64,000 nucleotides of DNA from CATOSP01 sp965237775 (GCA_965237775.1 OZ250155.1:930001-994000), one strand, 5' to 3'. Positions 26,155 to 34,485 are shown, numbered from the stretch's first letter. Translations and numbers: made by a program. Notes: a model not told the origin generated them from the sequence alone.

Positions 26155-27308
26155 CTAAACTAAAGCCAAGGTGGGATGTGCAATTAGGGTGAGCCCGGAA
26201 TCGGGCTGCGAGTGTCGCGGGAGACTTTCGGCCCATGATTGCAGGACGGTGCGGCAGCGCCGCTTCACCTCATCCTTCCGCTTGGCTAGCCCATCGAGGA
26301 AGTGATCGACCCTCTCCTGCACCTTGACCTTGCTGCCCAAGCACAGGTTTCCCGTCGCCTCCTCTCTGGCCCAGCCCCAGATGGCCTCATCGGCGTTGAA
26401 GTCCGGACTGTAGCCCGGCAGATTCACCAGCCTCAACGCCAGCCCCGGCGTCCGCAGATACTCCCTCACCGCCTCGCCACGGTGTGCCGGCGCGTTGTCC
26501 CAGATCACGTTGAGCGGCCCAGAGTGCCTCTCCCTCAGTTGTGCCAGGAAGACGGCTGAGGTTCCGGAGTTGCTGTTCCCCTCCAGTTCCATCCATTCCA
26601 CCTCGCCGGTCTCCAGGCAAACCGCCGAGTAGTAGCTGGCCTTCTCCCCATAGCGTGGGCTGCTGGAGTCCACCAAGGCCGACTCTCCCCTGAGCACCCA
26701 TTTGCCCCGCAGTTCGGCGTCCGCCCGGAAGTGGGCCTCGTCGGCGAAGAATATCTTGGCCCCGGACCGTATGGCCTCCTCCGACAGGGCGGCGTACTGC
26801 GCTACGAAAGCCTCCCGCTTGGCCTCATCCGCCTTGAGCAGATGCTTCTTGGGGCGCTTGAAGGCAAATCCCAAGCGGTGCAGATAGTTCAGGCAACTGC
26901 TGCGGCTCAAACTGACGTCAAACCGCTCCGAAACGAACTGCCGCACCACCTTCCAATACCAGTTGGACAGTTCGATGCCCGCCTGCTCCGGTAACTCCTC
27001 CACCGCTGCCTTCAACTCCGCCTGTTGCGTCTCACCAAGGGCGGGGGGGAACCACCGGTCTGCTCGAATATCAAGGCTGCAGGCCCTCCCTCGCCGAAGG
27101 CGGCGGCCCACCGTCCTATGGTGTGTGGGTCCCGTTCCAGCGCCTCCGCCGTCCCTGATGCTGTCCAGCCCTGTGCCAGCAGCAAGATGGCGTACCACCG
27201 CTCCCGTTCCCTGGGCGTTGGCGCCAGAATCATCCGGCGGCGCAAGCCCTTGGCATCCATCTGCCATTGTTCCAGAAACCGCTCCATCTCCCTCACGCCC
27301 ATCACCAA
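26155..27308 (-). CDS. IS630 transposase in two overlapping frames
   Basis: The first frame (27308 to about 27043) encodes the helix-turn-helix part: ILLLAQGWTASGTAEALERDPHTIGRWAAAF. The second frame continues at PALGETQQAELKAAVEELPEQ and carries the DDE core: Asp in KIFFADEAHFRAD, Asp in NVIWDNAPAHRG, Glu in SPDFNADEAIW. The switch point is a run of seven C on the coding strand (27043-27049), a classic slippage site, so programmed frameshifting would give ~380 residues; a one-base mutation is the alternative. The stop TAG (26155-26157) is formed with the flanking TA. Confidence 0.85.
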
Positions 27309-27393
27309 CCCCTCGCATCTTCAAAGACCAGTTAACTCGGTTCTCCCCACAAATTTACCCCATGACTCTGCGCATTTCACCTTAGCTTTGGTT
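26158..27393 (-). mobile_element. IS630-family insertion sequence (1,236 bp)
   Basis: Inverted ends AACTAAAGCCAAGGTG and (reverse complement) AACCAAAGCTAAGGTG, 14 of 16 equal. The TA target duplication is at 26156-26157 and 27394-27395, the signature of IS630/Tc1-mariner elements. It encodes one transposase read in two frames and disrupts the DUF262 gene in the same orientation. Confidence 0.92.
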
Positions 27394-27613
27394 TAGCAAC
27401 TCCGTTCCTTGCCCTGGGTCTAAGTCAACCTCTCCAGTCGCCACATAAATCTCAGGGAAAGGGTACTCATCCAAAATTGTCTGTAAGAAACTACATTTGT
27501 CCCTGTTTTTCCAGACGAGACGCCTCTGGAACGGCGGCTTAATTATCAAAGTTTCATTCCGGACCGCGGTTAACAACTCGCGAATCTTACGGTTAGTGGC
27601 CGTGGTCTTCATT

Positions 27614-28197
27614 TCAAACCTCTGGCTGTTGCCTGCATTGAGCGACAGCGATCTCCTGGTATTTCTCGAGATAGGACCATGACTTATAGATTCCCGCGCT
27701 TATTTTGTATGGTCCATACTTGCCACTTGCGGTCAATCTGCGAAAGTACTCAAACCACTGGACAGAGCGTTGAACGGAGGGAGGGAGATGGTCCGGTCGT
27801 AACCATCCCCTAAACAAGTAATTCTTGAACGGGGCTTCGCGTTCCCAGTAGCCTCGATCGTTCCAATATTCAAACACTTCTGCCCAGAGGACGTGGAAAA
27901 GATCATCCGACACTATCGCCACATCTAAGTCAGTTTCGTCACCAAATGGTCTGTAGCGCTTTCGTGGCACAATGCTGAATCCGAGTTTGCCGGACCCGAC
28001 CACTATTATCTGGCTGGGGTGAAGATCGAATTGTTCCGAGACATCGTACTTCAGTGAAAGGTATTGGTCTTCCGCAAGGACAAAACTCTCCCGGATGTAA
28101 TGTGCTTCTGGACCATGATCTTGTCAGTCAGCGTCTCAAGGTCTCTTCGGAAAGCCTGAATGCGGTTCTCGATTTCAGCGTGACCCATCACCGGCAT
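27614..28197 (-). pseudogene. Nucleotidyltransferase-like gene with one frameshift
   Basis: From ATG 28197 the frame reads MPVMGHAEIENRIQAFRRD to MVQKH. It then continues in another frame as YIRESFVLAEDQYLSLKYDV, followed by IIVVGSGKLGFSI, PRKRYRPF and DETDLDVAIVSDDLF. The GS motif plus DxD (DLD) is the signature of minimal nucleotidyltransferases of the polymerase-beta fold. Removing a CA from GCACATTAC (about 28108-28116) restores one frame of about 190 residues. The stop lies one base before the DUF262 start, so the two were translationally coupled. Nucleotidyltransferase plus DUF262 suggests a defence or toxin-like module; both genes are damaged. The exact family is uncertain. Confidence 0.6.
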
Positions 28198-28268
28198 AGC
28201 CTGAGAGCCATCTCGCGTCTGTTCACCCAAGGATTATAAACCAATTGCTAAGCCGGCCTTCACTCGGT

Positions 28269-28366
28269 GTGACTGGTCAGACTCGATGAGGCGGATTGGC
28301 TGAATCTCACATCGGTCATCTCTGTGATAATCCTCTTATCATGTCCCGCCCCCCGCCCCAGTCATT
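28269..28366 (+). mobile_element. MITE copy B, left fragment
   Basis: Left tip GTGACTGGTCAGAC, then GGCGGATTGGCTGAATC and GGTCATCTCTGTGATAATC, matching copy A. The 8 bases before it, CACTCGGT (28261-28268), recur exactly after the right fragment at 31819-31826. This shows that the two fragments are one insertion separated by later IS110 and IS1380 insertions. Confidence 0.85.
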
Positions 28367-28384
28367 GCTATGAAAATAAGTGGT

Positions 28385-29593
28385 TCAGGCAGCCGCCAAG
28401 ACAACTTTGTGGCCCAAGCGTTCCAGTCGGCCCACCGCTTGGCGGGTGATGGCGGCCCGGTCGCGCTCTTCAAAGTATCGTTGCCCCAAGTCGACGAAGG
28501 GCTGTCCGGTGCTGATGACATGGTGGAGTATGACGACGATGCTGTGGGCCACGGCCATGGCGGCCCGGTTGGCCCCGATGCGACGGGCCAGTCGCTGATA
28601 TTGGGCCCCGAGGTAGGTTTTGGTGCGGCCTGCCGATCTGGCTGCCTCCACCAAGGCTGGCTTCAGCCAATTGTTCCCTTTCCGTACCGGACTGCGCTGG
28701 CGCTTTTCCCCGCTCTGGCGGTTGCCCGGACACACCCCAGCCCACGACGCCAAGTGGCCCGGCGTGGGGAACCGCTCCATCTCTACCCCCATCTCCGCCA
28801 CGATGACCTCCGCAGTGCGCCGCCCTATGCCCGGAATGGTGTCCACCGCCAACACCGTTTCTTCAAAAGGGCTCAACCGCAGGGCCACTTCCTGGTCCAC
28901 ATCAGCGATTTCCCCGTCCAGGTAGCTCAGATGCCTCAGCTGCCTGGTGAGCATGAACCGCTGGTGGCGTCCCATCAAGCCCCGCAAAGCCTGCTCCAGT
29001 TCTTCCATCTTCCCTCGCAGCTGGCCTTTGGCCAAGCCAGCCAGGGCCTTGGGGTCTTCCTCACCCCTGGCCATGGCGAACAGCATTGCCCGGCCCGAAA
29101 CCCCCAGCACGTCGGTGGCCACCGAGGCTAGCTTGATGTTGGCCCCTTCCAGCAGCTTCTGAATGCGGTTGGCCTCCCGGCTGCGCTCCTCGACCAGGCT
29201 GCGCCGGTAGCGGGTCAATTCCCGCAACTCCCTTTGGGGCCGACCGGGGATGAAGCTGGGGCGCAACAGGCCGTGGCGCAGCAGTTCGGCAATCCACTCG
29301 GCGTCCTTCACATCGGTCTTGCGCCCCGGCACCGTCTTGATGTGGGCTGCGTTGACCACCATCACGGTGAACTCGTCCTCCAGCAGGTTGTACACCGGTT
29401 TCCAGTAGACACCGGTGCTCTCCATGGCTACATGGCTGACCTCCCGTTGCCTGAGCCAGTCGGCCAAGGCCAGCAACTCCCCGGTGAGGGTGCGGAAGGT
29501 GCGAGCCTCACGACCCTCGGGGGTTATGACGCAGGCCACCACCGACTTCTTGTGCACATCCAGGCCACAACACCGCTCGCAAAGAGTATCCAT
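28385..29593 (-). CDS. IS110-family DEDD transposase/recombinase
   Basis: 402 residues from ATG 29593, chosen because GGGAGGGG precedes it; the frame is open further upstream but that part is antisense to the IS1380 gene. RuvC-like DEDD residues: Asp in CCGLDVHKKSVVACV (about 11), Glu in HVAMESTGVYW (about 60), Asp pair in GRKTDVKDAEW. The C-terminal Tnp_20 domain has TIPGIGRRTAEVIVAE and FPTPGHLASWAGVCPGN with the catalytic Ser region SGEKR. The coding frame is intact, but the non-coding end upstream is interrupted by the IS1380, which should affect expression and the guide RNA. Confidence 0.93.
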   Translation of the reverse strand: MDTLCERCCGLDVHKKSVVACVITPEGREARTFRTLTGELLALADWLRQREVSHVAMESTGVYWKPVYNLLEDEFTVMVVNAAHIKTVPGRKTDVKDAEWIAELLRHGLLRPSFIPGRPQRELRELTRYRRSLVEERSREANRIQKLLEGANIKLASVATDVLGVSGRAMLFAMARGEEDPKALAGLAKGQLRGKMEELEQALRGLMGRHQRFMLTRQLRHLSYLDGEIADVDQEVALRLSPFEETVLAVDTIPGIGRRTAEVIVAEMGVEMERFPTPGHLASWAGVCPGNRQSGEKRQRSPVRKGNNWLKPALVEAARSAGRTKTYLGAQYQRLARRIGANRAAMAVAHSIVVILHHVISTGQPFVDLGQRYFEERDRAAITRQAVGRLERLGHKVVLAAA

Positions 29594-29606
29594 CGGACCC
29601 CTCCCA

Positions 29607-29642
29607 TGAAGTATCGCCTGAAGTATCGCCTGAAGTATCGCC
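29607..29642. repeat. Three 12-bp tandem repeats upstream of the IS110 gene
   Basis: TGAAGTATCGCC is present three times in a row with no changes. It lies 14 bp upstream of the transposase start, in the non-coding end of the IS110. Confidence 0.85.
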
Positions 29643-29668
29643 GACCGGTGGGTGACTATAAGACTAAA

Positions 29669-31386
29669 CCCGAATCCACCGAAAAGGTGAGTGTCGCGGC
29701 GGGTTGAATGGGTAAGAAAGTGCTCCTGTGCATCTGGGATAATGGTTTTCGAGACAGAAAACCAACCAGAAACAAGGAGCACCCAATAGATGCTACCACG
29801 CAACCACCCCGACGGCATCCACATCGCCTTCGACGACCACCGCCTGGTCAACAATGCCGGGCTGATCCTTCCCGCCACGTTGGCCTTGCACCTGGGCCTG
29901 CCCCAACTGGTTGACCGGCACTTGGACCTGGGCTGGGCCCCAGGCCGAGCCAACACCGGCGACAAGATCATGACGCTGGTGGCTTCCGCGCTGGCGGGCG
30001 GCGACTGCATCGACGATGCCGATGTGTTGCGCACCGGCAGGACAGCCTGCACCCTGGGCAGTGTAGTCAAGGCGCCCTCCACCTTGGGCACCTTCCTGCG
30101 CAGTTTCCGGTGGGGCCACGTCCGCCAACTGGACCGGGTGAGCCGCCAGTTGCTGGCCCGGGCCTGGGAGGCTGGGGCCGGACCCGGCGACGGGCCCCTG
30201 ACCATCGACCTGGACTCCACCATCTGCGAGACCTACGGACTGGCCAAGGAAGGAGCTCGCCACCACGGCTACACCGGTGCGCGGGGCTATCACCCGCTGC
30301 TGGCCGTCGCCGCCGGAACCGGCGACGTGCTGATGGCCCGCCTGCGCGAGGGCCGGGCCTACACCGCCCGCGGCGCCGCCCACTTCCTGCGTGAAACGGT
30401 GGGGCGGGTGCGCTACGGCGGAGCCAGGGGCCAACTCACGGTGCGGGCCGACAGCGGCTTCTATACCCACGCCGTGGTCGCCGTCTGCCGCCGGATGGAT
30501 GTCCGCTTCTCCATCACCATCCGCCAGCGCACCCGCCTGCGGAATCTCATCGAGGCGATACCCGAAGAGGACTGGACGCCGATTCCCTACTGGATGGACG
30601 GCGCCGATGTGGCCGAGACCACCTACACCCCCTTCCAGAGTGAGCCCGACGCCGCGCCGGTGCGGCTCATCGTCCGGCGGGTGAAGCCGGCGCCCGGTTC
30701 CCAACTGGCTCTCTTCGCCACCTACAGCTATCACGGCTTCATCACCGACCGGGACGGAGAGACCCTGGAACTGGAGGCTGACCACCGCCGCCACGCCGAG
30801 ATCGAGAATGCGATACGCGACCTCAAGTACGGCGTGGGGCTGAACCATCTCCCCTCGGGCCGCTTCGCTGCCAACGGCGCCTGGCTGGCGGTACAGGTGA
30901 TGGCCCACAACCTGGCCCGCTGGACAGCCCGCATCGGCCTGGGTCAGCAGATCGTGACCACCAAGACCCTCAGACGACGGGTCTTTGCCTTGGCCGGACG
31001 GATCACCCGCTCGGCACGCCGGATCACCCTGCATCTTCCCCAGCGCTGGCCATGGGAAACCCAGTTCAGTCGCGCCCTGGCCCGACTGCGAGCCATTCCA
31101 CTCCCAGCCTGATTGCTCCTGTCCGCTACTGACCCGCCATCCGGCCAACCGAACGCCCCGCCAACTCGCGCCAGTCCGGTCCGCGAGCGCCTCTTGCCGT
31201 GTCCTATCCCGCCATCCCCCTCACCACAGCCACTGTAAGCCGCCATCGGCGCCCCCCAAAGCGCCTGCAGACCGCCGCCAGCCTCCCGTCTACCCAAATT
31301 CGAGCCCGGATCATCGCGCCTGTAACTTCCTCACCCCCCTTCCGCTGTCCTCACGCCGTCCATCGGTGTCCACCGGTGGATTCGGG
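29669..31386 (+). mobile_element. IS1380-family insertion sequence (1,718 bp)
   Basis: Inverted ends CCCGAATCCACCG (29669-29681) and CGGTGGATTCGGG (31374-31386), perfect over 13 bp. The target duplication is CTAAA at 29664-29668 and 31387-31391. It carries one intact transposase gene, and 270 bp without genes lie between its stop and the right end. It is inserted in the non-coding end of the IS110 element. Confidence 0.92.
29790..31112 (+). CDS. IS1380-family transposase
   Basis: 440 residues, the usual length. Core motifs: LTIDLDSTICETYGLAKEGA (first Asp), the HGYTGARGYHPLLAVAAGTG block, LTVRADSGFYT (second Asp) and HRRHAEIENAIRDLKYGVGL (Glu). This is the DDE pattern of the IS4/IS1380 superfamily. 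ATG 29790 is preceded by AAGGAGCACCCAATAG. The frame is intact. A long antisense frame covers almost the whole gene but is only its shadow. Confidence 0.95.
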   Translation: MLPRNHPDGIHIAFDDHRLVNNAGLILPATLALHLGLPQLVDRHLDLGWAPGRANTGDKIMTLVASALAGGDCIDDADVLRTGRTACTLGSVVKAPSTLGTFLRSFRWGHVRQLDRVSRQLLARAWEAGAGPGDGPLTIDLDSTICETYGLAKEGARHHGYTGARGYHPLLAVAAGTGDVLMARLREGRAYTARGAAHFLRETVGRVRYGGARGQLTVRADSGFYTHAVVAVCRRMDVRFSITIRQRTRLRNLIEAIPEEDWTPIPYWMDGADVAETTYTPFQSEPDAAPVRLIVRRVKPAPGSQLALFATYSYHGFITDRDGETLELEADHRRHAEIENAIRDLKYGVGLNHLPSGRFAANGAWLAVQVMAHNLARWTARIGLGQQIVTTKTLRRRVFALAGRITRSARRITLHLPQRWPWETQFSRALARLRAIPLPA

Positions 31387-31391
31387 CTAAA

Positions 31392-31560
31392 GACATTGCT
31401 ATTCGTGCTCACCGCCGAGGCGGGGCGACATTCATACGTGCCTGTCAGTCACCCACAAATTCCCGCACGGGTTCGCGACACCAATGACTACGGCCCTTCT
31501 ACCGGCTGGCGTATCCCCATTTTCATCTTCATACGTGGCCTCGGCAAGGCCATGGACAAT
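31392..31560. other. Detached non-coding end of the IS110 (possible bridge-RNA region)
   Basis: These 169 bp lie between the IS1380 target duplication and the resumed MITE. Together with 29594-29668 they form the roughly 245-bp non-coding end upstream of the IS110 recombinase gene. In IS110-group elements this end encodes the bridge RNA. No folding was computed, so an RNA is only inferred. Confidence 0.45.
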
Positions 31561-31818
31561 TCCCGCGAAGGGAGACCTTTGAATAATCCCCTCTCCCTCC
31601 GGGAGAGGGTTAGGGTGAGGGTGTCCTCCGTATCTGGGCACACTATGGATTTTCGCTTTCGCGGGAGTCGTGGAAGGTTACGCAAAGGTCTCCGCAGGCG
31701 GGAATCCAGAAATGCCAATGATAGTGAAGGTCGCTGGTTGCAAAGGTTTCTGGATTCCGGGTCATGCCCGGAATGACGGGCTTGGAGTAGGAAAGACACA
31801 TCAAGTCTGAACAGCTAC
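31561..31818 (+). mobile_element. MITE copy B, right fragment
   Basis: Contains the 123-bp inner cassette (31571-31693) in the same orientation as in copy A, then GGAATCCAG... and the right tip, whose reverse complement is GTAGCTGTTCAGAC. It is followed by CACTCGGT (31819-31826), the second half of the target duplication begun at 28261. From here to 31976 is plain spacer before the CaiB gene. Confidence 0.85.
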
Positions 31819-31976
31819 CACTCGGTCATGACAGTTGACCCTGCCAAGGGGGCGCATCTATACTTCGAGACCAATTCAGACTGCTCACCGGGCCTGGCAG
31901 GACTCCTCACCGGGCCTTTCAGGCCTGCCAATAGGCCCGCATCACTACGCCAATAATCTATCTTAGGAGACAGAAC

Positions 31977-34283
31977 ATGCCTGGCGCACTAGATGGAATT
32001 CGCGTGATCGACTTTGGCCAATACGTAGCTGGACCCTTGGCGGGGATGCTCCTGGCAGACCAGGGAGCCGACGTAATCAAGGTCGACCCGCCCGGTGGCC
32101 CACGGCTCAAGACTCCTGCCAACGCCACCTGGAACCGTGGCAAGCGCAGCATCCACCTGGACTTGAAGGACCCTGCCGACCTCGAAACCGCTCGCGGGCT
32201 CATCGCCGGAGCGGATGTCGTGGTCGAGAACTTCCGGCCCGGCGTTATGGCGCGGTTGGGCCTCGGCCCCGAGGAGATTTGCAAATCCCATCCCCAGTTG
32301 GTCTACTGCTCGATCCCGGGATTCGCCACCGACGACCCCAGGGTCAACCTTCGGGCCTTCGAGGGAGTCGTGGGAGCGGCGGCGGCCACCTACGTCCCTC
32401 GCGGTGAGGGGACCGACCCCAGCCAACCCATCTATACTGCCATTCCCATCGCCTCCAGCTATGCCGCCTTTCAGTCCGTGGTCAGCATTACCATGGCGCT
32501 GAACGCTCGGGAGCGTGACGGACAGGGCCAACACATCGAAGTCCCCCTATTTGACGCCATGTTCCCGTCCATCGGCGGACGCGGGATGAAAGTGCATGAC
32601 CCGGCCATGGACCCGCCTTCCGCCAGGGGCCTCTGGGGCGGCCACTTCGAATGCAAAGACGGTCGCTGGGTTAGGTTCAGCGGGTCCGGCAACCAGAATT
32701 TCCAGGAATTCTGTGAGGCTGCCGGGATCGCATCTTGGGGGGAGGATGGGCTGACCGACTTTGACCGTCTGCTGGAGGACCCCGCCCTTGCGGCAGAGGC
32801 TGACCGCCGTTCCAAGGAGTTGTTCAAGACCTGCACCGCCCAGGAATGGGAAGACCTGGTGGCCGAAGCTGGCAGCGAATGCACTATGTGCCGCACCGCC
32901 ACGGAATGGTTCGATCACCCCCACGCCCGCGAGTCCAATATGGTGATCGAGGTTGAAGACCCCACCTATGGAAAGATGCTCCAACCGGGTGTCGCCGCCC
33001 GCATGTCGGCAACCCCCGGCTCGGTCCGCTCCGCGGCTCCCACCCCCAACCAACACCGTGACGAGATTCTGGCCGAACTGAAGACGGCCCGCACTCCCCG
33101 GCCCCCAATGTCCGTGGAAGCGACCCTGCGCTCCGCCCTGCAAGGCGTCAAGGTGCTCGACCTGTGTATCATCCTCGCCGGGCCGACCCTGGGACGCACG
33201 ATGGCCGAGTTCGGCGCGGACGTGATTAAGATCGACAACCCCGCCAGGGGCCGGACGGTGGCCCGCCACAACGATATCAACCGGGGGAAGCGCAGCATCC
33301 TGCTCGATCTCAAGTCGGAAGAAGGCAGGGATGTCTTCTGGCGGCTGCTCGAAGATGCCGACGTGGTGGCCCAGAACTATCGGGCCGGAAAACTGGCAAA
33401 GCTCGGACTGGACTACGAGCGGGTGCGCGAGCGTAAGCCCGACATCGTATATGCGTCCCTGAATGCTTTCGGTCACATCGGCCCCTGGGCCCACCGCCCG
33501 GGCCACGAGCAATTTGCCCAAGCCGCCACGGGCATGGACCGCCGGTTCGGAGGCGACGGCGCGCCCACCACCCAGCCCAACGCGGTGAACGACTACGGAA
33601 CGGGCTTCATGGGCGCCTACGCAACCGCCCTCGCCCTCTTGCACCGCCAGCGCACCGGACAAGGGCAGCACGTGGACGCCGCGCTCGCCTACACCGCGAT
33701 GACCCTCCAGTCGGCCTACAACAACCTCTATGATGGTAAGAACTGGGATGAGACCCGAGGCCAGGACGCCGTCGGCGATGGCCCCCTCCACCGGGCTTAT
33801 AAGGCCAGCGACGGTTGGTTCTTCCTGGGAGCGGACGAAGCTGACCTGGACCGCCTGAGCAGAGTCGGGGGACTGTCCGGAATAGCTTCTTTGCAAGGCG
33901 AGGCCTTGGCCCAGTCCCTTGAGGAACGCTTCCAGTCCCTTGAGGAACGCTTCCAGTCCCAGACCGTGGATGCGTGGGTGCATCGCCTGGTCTCGGCGGA
34001 CATCGGCGCGCACCGGGTCGTAGCCGACGTCGAAGAGCTTATGAACGACCCCTGGGTCACCGGCCACGAACTTAGCCTGATTCGCCAGCACGACGACATC
34101 GGCCTCGTAACCACCTGCGGCCCGGCCCCCCGCCTCTCCCGCACCCCAGTCAACTCCGGCTACGCCGCGCCAAGGCCCGGCAAGCACGCCCCGGAAATCA
34201 TGAGGGAAGCCGGCCTGGGAGACCGGTTCGACGACCTCCTCAAGCGGGACATCATCCTGATGGACGGGGTCGGCGCCGGCTAG
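31977..34283 (+). CDS. Fused double CaiB/BaiF CoA-transferase
   Basis: 768 residues, two class III CoA-transferase domains in one chain. The N-half (1 to about 375) starts LDGIRVIDFGQYVAGPLAGM, has GADVIKVDPPGG and GQGQHIEVPLFDAMF, where the Asp of LFDAM matches the catalytic Asp of the family. The C-half (from about 385) starts LQGVKVLDLCIILAGPTLGR, has GADVIKIDNPARG and GQGQHVDAALAYTAM, where that Asp is replaced by Tyr. Normal enzymes are ~400-residue interlocked homodimers, so this looks like a covalent dimer with one active and one dead half. ATG 31977 follows AGGAGACAGAAC. An isolated gene followed by a terminator. Donor and acceptor acids unknown. Confidence 0.88.
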   Translation: MPGALDGIRVIDFGQYVAGPLAGMLLADQGADVIKVDPPGGPRLKTPANATWNRGKRSIHLDLKDPADLETARGLIAGADVVVENFRPGVMARLGLGPEEICKSHPQLVYCSIPGFATDDPRVNLRAFEGVVGAAAATYVPRGEGTDPSQPIYTAIPIASSYAAFQSVVSITMALNARERDGQGQHIEVPLFDAMFPSIGGRGMKVHDPAMDPPSARGLWGGHFECKDGRWVRFSGSGNQNFQEFCEAAGIASWGEDGLTDFDRLLEDPALAAEADRRSKELFKTCTAQEWEDLVAEAGSECTMCRTATEWFDHPHARESNMVIEVEDPTYGKMLQPGVAARMSATPGSVRSAAPTPNQHRDEILAELKTARTPRPPMSVEATLRSALQGVKVLDLCIILAGPTLGRTMAEFGADVIKIDNPARGRTVARHNDINRGKRSILLDLKSEEGRDVFWRLLEDADVVAQNYRAGKLAKLGLDYERVRERKPDIVYASLNAFGHIGPWAHRPGHEQFAQAATGMDRRFGGDGAPTTQPNAVNDYGTGFMGAYATALALLHRQRTGQGQHVDAALAYTAMTLQSAYNNLYDGKNWDETRGQDAVGDGPLHRAYKASDGWFFLGADEADLDRLSRVGGLSGIASLQGEALAQSLEERFQSLEERFQSQTVDAWVHRLVSADIGAHRVVADVEELMNDPWVTGHELSLIRQHDDIGLVTTCGPAPRLSRTPVNSGYAAPRPGKHAPEIMREAGLGDRFDDLLKRDIILMDGVGAG
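33912..33953 (+). repeat. 21-bp tandem duplication inside the CaiB fusion
   Basis: CAGTCCCTTGAGGAACGCTT plus one base occurs twice, back to back and identical, adding seven residues (QSLEERF repeated) near the end of the protein. The frame is kept. Because the copies are identical, this is a recent slippage event. Confidence 0.9.
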
Positions 34284-34290
34284 AACTCAG

Positions 34291-34316
34291 CCCGCCGGAT
34301 CTAATCGTCCGGCGGG
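34291..34316 (+). terminator. Rho-independent-type terminator after the CaiB fusion
   Basis: Stem CCCGCCGGA (34291-34299) and TCCGGCGGG (34308-34316), perfect 9 bp with an 8-base loop, followed by TGCTTT. It begins 8 bp after the stop codon. Confidence 0.75.
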
Positions 34317-34485
34317 TGCTTTAACCAACCGTCCCGTCGCCTCCTCTTTCGCCGCCGGAACGGGCCAATCCGATGGCACATAGTTCCCGTAGTTGCGGTA
34401 TGGCCGGATTGGTTAGACTATTGTTCGCAAACCGCCCCGGCCGGACTTCGACCCATCCAGGGATTCACCACTTGATTGAGGTGCG

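Larger units (their letters stand above)
25376..27612 (-). pseudogene. DUF262 (GmrSD-like N-terminal domain) gene split by IS630
   Basis: The N-terminal part (27612 down to 27396) has KPPFQRRLVWKNRDKCSFLQTILDEYPFPEIYV, and the C-terminal part (26157 down to 25376) starts VDGQQRVTTLYQYF. Removing the IS630 and one TA copy joins GTELL to VDGQQR in frame, giving about 330 residues. DUF262 proteins contain this DGQQR nucleotide-hydrolysis motif and occur in type IV restriction (GmrS/BrxU) and related anti-phage systems. The insertion lies directly before DGQQR and must inactivate the protein. The start is one base after the stop of the nucleotidyltransferase-like gene, so the two formed an operon. 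A C-terminal DUF1524 nuclease domain is not visible. Confidence 0.85.
28367..31560 (-). mobile_element. IS110-family element, itself split by an IS1380
   Basis: Bounds are inferred from where the MITE is interrupted: AGTCATT at 28360-28366 on the left and ATTCCCGCG from 31559 on the right, with ATT at both junctions. Without the nested IS1380 (1,718 bp plus the 5-bp duplication) it is about 1,470 bp, normal for IS110. There are no terminal inverted repeats, as usual for the family. IS110/IS1111 elements are known to insert in repetitive palindromic sequences, as here. Confidence 0.8.

Noticed and set aside
28054..28239. 61-residue plus-strand frame
   Set aside because: Antisense to the frameshifted nucleotidyltransferase-like gene, which has real motifs.
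29793..31148. 451-residue frame antisense to the IS1380 transposase
   Set aside because: Shadow of the transposase; no domain and no ribosome site.
32547..34187. 546-residue open frame opposite the CaiB fusion
   Set aside because: Exact antisense of a conserved enzyme; Gly/Val/His-rich composition is typical of GC-rich shadows.
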